From contig NZ_JAWLPU010000002.1 in assembly GCF_036997485.1 (NCBI RefSeq), forward strand, positions 372,001 to 436,000: a DNA stretch of 64,000 bases, read 5' to 3'. A program made the translations under genes and the position numbers. This document shows positions 62,031 to 64,000 of the stretch, piece after piece. How positions within the stretch are numbered: position 1 is the stretch's first letter; the number at the start of each line of letters is the position of its first letter. Under the pieces are notes generated by a model. That model saw nothing but the letters and a program-made list of their open reading frames with translations. It searched no databases and was not told where the DNA came from. Source of the DNA: Brachyspira pilosicoli (GTDB taxonomy: Bacteria; Spirochaetota; Brachyspiria; Brachyspirales; Brachyspiraceae).

Positions 62031-62705
62031 ATGGCAACTTTATTTGATATAATAGGACCTGTAATGATAGGACCTTCTAGTTCTCACACAGCTGGAGCTT
62101 GCCGAATAGGCAAACTAGCTAAAAAAATTTTAGGTGAAGATGTAAAAGAAGCTAAAATATATTTGCACGGCTCTTTTGCACTAACATGGAAAGGTCATGG
62201 CACAGATAAAGCTATTTTAGCTGGTCTTTTAGGTTTAGAGACTTATGATACTAAACTTAGAGACAGTTACAAATTGGCTGAGGAAAATAACCTTAAATAC
62301 GAGTTTATACCTACAACTTTAAGAGAAGCATTTCACCCTAATAGTGTTTACATAGAAGCAAAAGGAGAAAATAATGAAGCAAACATTTTAGCTTCATCTA
62401 TTGGCGGAGGACTTATTGTATTAGATAAAGTAAATGGCATAGAAGTGCATTACAAAGGTGACTTCCCTACTATAGCTATAGTTAATAAAGATGTACCGGG
62501 GATTATTGCTAAAGTTACTTCTATTATTTTTGAAAATGGAATCAACATAGAAAATATGAATGTTACTCCGCAATTTGAAGGACCTAATCAAGGATATGCT
62601 ATTATAGTTATTGGTATGACTGATGTTATATCAAAAGAAATAGAAGAAAAAATTAGAAAAATAGAAAATATAAGAGATTTTGTATTTTTAGATAAATTAT
62701 ATTAA
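62031..62705 (+). CDS. sdaAB: L-serine dehydratase, beta subunit
   Basis: 224 residues from the ATG at 62031, after GGAGG with eight bases' spacing; the open frame begins five codons earlier without a site. It starts with IIGPVMIGPSSSHTAGACRIG, the substrate-region signature of two-subunit iron-sulfur serine dehydratases, and ends with an ACT domain (IVNKDVPGIIAKVTSII). With SdaAA it deaminates serine to pyruvate and ammonia. The pair is 26 bases apart. Confidence 0.93.
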   Translation: MATLFDIIGPVMIGPSSSHTAGACRIGKLAKKILGEDVKEAKIYLHGSFALTWKGHGTDKAILAGLLGLETYDTKLRDSYKLAEENNLKYEFIPTTLREAFHPNSVYIEAKGENNEANILASSIGGGLIVLDKVNGIEVHYKGDFPTIAIVNKDVPGIIAKVTSIIFENGINIENMNVTPQFEGPNQGYAIIVIGMTDVISKEIEEKIRKIENIRDFVFLDKLY

Positions 62706-62731
62706 TAATATATAAAAAAGGAAAATAAATT

Positions 62732-63613
62732 ATGGATATAAAATCTATTGAATCATTAGTTACTACAGCTACAGAGCAAAATAAAAAAATTAGTGATATA
62801 GTTATAGATATAGAAGCTAATAGTCAAAAAGTTGATAGAAACAAAATAATAGAGCAGATGTCTAGCTATTATGATATTATGAGAGAATCTGTAATAAATG
62901 GCAAAAAAGATAAATTTAATTTTGTAACAGGACTTCAAGAGGACTGTGTTGAAATAGTAGAGAAATTTTATAAAAACAAAAAGAGCATATTAGGAGAGAC
63001 TATAGGAGAAGTTGTTACAGCAGCTATGGCAGTTAGCGGATATAATGCTTGCATGGGTAAAATTATAGCAGCACCCACTGCTGGAAGCTGCGGAATAATG
63101 CCTGCGGTGCTTACTGTATGCGAAAATAGAGGATACAAAAAAGAAGATATAGTTCATTCTATGTTTACTGCTGCGGGTCTTGCTGATATTATTGCTCAGC
63201 TTGCTACATTTGCAGGGGCGGGCGGAGGATGTCAGGCTGAATGCGGCAGTGCTTCTGCTATGGCTGCTTGTGCTTGTGCGGAAATTATGGGAGGAACTCC
63301 TGAAGAGTGTGCTCATGCTTTTGCTTTATCTTTATCTGCTATACTTGGGCTTGTTTGCGACCCTGTGGCTGGATTTGTTGAGGTGCCTTGTATGAGTAAA
63401 AATGTTTTAGGGGCTGTACATGCTATAGTTTGTGCGGAGATGGCTTGTGCTGGTTTTAAAAGTGTTATTCCTGCTGATGAGGTTGTTATGGCTATGAAAG
63501 AAGTTGCTGATGGTATGGATGAAAGATTTAGAGAAACTGCTCAGGGCGGGCTTGCTAACACTCCTACAGGACGTGCTATTGCTGAGAAGCTTTTAGGAAA
63601 AATTAACAAATAA
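62732..63613 (+). CDS. sdaAA: L-serine dehydratase, alpha subunit
   Basis: 293 residues. The [4Fe-4S] cysteine regions APTAGSCGIMPAV, AGGGCQAECGSASAM and VCDPVAGFVEVPC are intact, so the catalytic cluster should form. It pairs with the upstream beta subunit and ends at a terminator. A serine-fermenting role in an anaerobe is usual for this enzyme. Confidence 0.94.
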   Translation: MDIKSIESLVTTATEQNKKISDIVIDIEANSQKVDRNKIIEQMSSYYDIMRESVINGKKDKFNFVTGLQEDCVEIVEKFYKNKKSILGETIGEVVTAAMAVSGYNACMGKIIAAPTAGSCGIMPAVLTVCENRGYKKEDIVHSMFTAAGLADIIAQLATFAGAGGGCQAECGSASAMAACACAEIMGGTPEECAHAFALSLSAILGLVCDPVAGFVEVPCMSKNVLGAVHAIVCAEMACAGFKSVIPADEVVMAMKEVADGMDERFRETAQGGLANTPTGRAIAEKLLGKINK

Positions 63614-63634
63614 TTTTAAGATATTATAATTAAT

Positions 63635-63672
63635 AAGGGCTTGCAATATTATTGTATGCCCTTTTATTTTTA
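63635..63672 (+). terminator. Rho-independent terminator after sdaAA
   Basis: AAGGGC (63635-63640) and GCCCTT (63658-63663) with further partial pairing of TTGCAATA/TATTGTAT-type bases inside, followed by TTATTTTT. Confidence 0.75.
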
Positions 63673-63688
63673 ACTTTTATAAAAAAAT

Positions 63689-64000
63689 ATGATTACAACA
63701 GAAAGACTCATAATAAGAAAATTTAATATCAATGACACCGAAGCATTATTCAGCATTTTGTCAGATAAAGAAGTTAATAAATATCTTCCTTGGTTTGTTT
63801 TTACAAGCATAGAAGAAACTAAAAATCATTTACAAAAATTTTATTTAGATACAAATAATAATAACAATTTTTATAGATATGCCGTTTGCTTAAAAGAAAA
63901 TAATATTCCTATAGGCTATATACATTTTGAAAACAATAATGATAGTAATGATTTTGGATATGGACTTAAAAAAGAATATTGGAACAAAGGCATAATAACA
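63689..64000 (+). CDS. GNAT-family acetyltransferase (RimJ/RimL-like), truncated by the window edge
   Basis: An ATG at 63689 opens a frame that runs without a stop to the right edge (104 codons). The start TTERLIIRKFNINDTEALFSIL is the common beginning of RimJ/RimL-type GNAT enzymes, and DFGYGLKKEYWNKG approaches the acetyl-CoA loop. The remaining sequence is beyond the window. The substrate cannot be assigned. Confidence 0.82.
   Translation, partial: MITTERLIIRKFNINDTEALFSILSDKEVNKYLPWFVFTSIEETKNHLQKFYLDTNNNNNFYRYAVCLKENNIPIGYIHFENNNDSNDFGYGLKKEYWNKGIIT

Overview
The window looks like chromosomal DNA of an anaerobic spirochaete, most probably Brachyspira. The base composition is very A+T-rich, and the long spirochaete-style flagellar export and regulation operon sits beside genes of strict-anaerobe metabolism: an oxygen-sensitive 2-hydroxyacyl-CoA dehydratase activase, iron-sulfur serine dehydratase, type III glutamine synthetase, a 2[4Fe-4S] ferredoxin and GltD/NfnB-type flavoprotein. 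The genus is inferred from gene content and style; no rRNA or tRNA gene was seen.

Layout. 1-4.5 kb: the tail of a UbiB-like kinase meets a reverse-strand bat cluster (batB-batC-batD-batE). 4.5-10.6 kb: two YtcJ-type amidohydrolase paralogues flank an ABC-F ATPase and a NagD-like phosphatase; one paralogue is a lipoprotein with intact metal ligands, and the other has lost every histidine and aspartate ligand I could align. 10.6-11.2 kb: a gene-free stretch carries three GC-rich palindromic modules. 11.2-16.7 kb: thyA-folA, a CNNM-type membrane protein, a mini-ferredoxin, recO, a HAD phosphatase and a Nif3 protein. 16.7-28.5 kb: a reverse-strand flagellar operon read fliP-fliQ-fliR-flhB-flhA-(mini FlhF-like gene)-flhF-flhG-membrane protein-fliA/whiG-fapA, probably running on into nif3 and the HAD gene. 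It encodes the export gate, the FlhF/FlhG pair and the sigma-28 factor.

28.6-43 kb: small accessory genes (acetyltransferase, TauE-like, ankyrin, YkvA-like), proA, a TusA-like/YedE pair separated by a highly structured spacer, a divergent PanD followed by the 1434-residue dehydratase activase, a secreted PepSY-like protein, glnN, and a decayed insertion sequence with recognisable terminal repeats. 43-54.5 kb: rseC-like gene, lipoprotein, GH57 enzyme, then a sugar-uptake and catabolism operon (AraC regulator, binding protein, two permeases, Gfo/Idh/MocA oxidoreductase, NanA/DapA-family aldolase) with no ATPase subunit, and a lone GltD-like flavoprotein. 54.7-64 kb: a PhoB/PhoR-like two-component system, trmL, a lipoprotein, a large unrecognised barrel-like protein, a Xer recombinase, sdaAB-sdaAA and a truncated acetyltransferase.

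Most genes belong to known families. The best candidates for something new are the stand-alone FlhF N-domain-like gene between flhA and flhF, the ligand-less amidohydrolase, the PanD homologue with altered active-site residues, and the palindromic modules whose stems differ by compensating changes.
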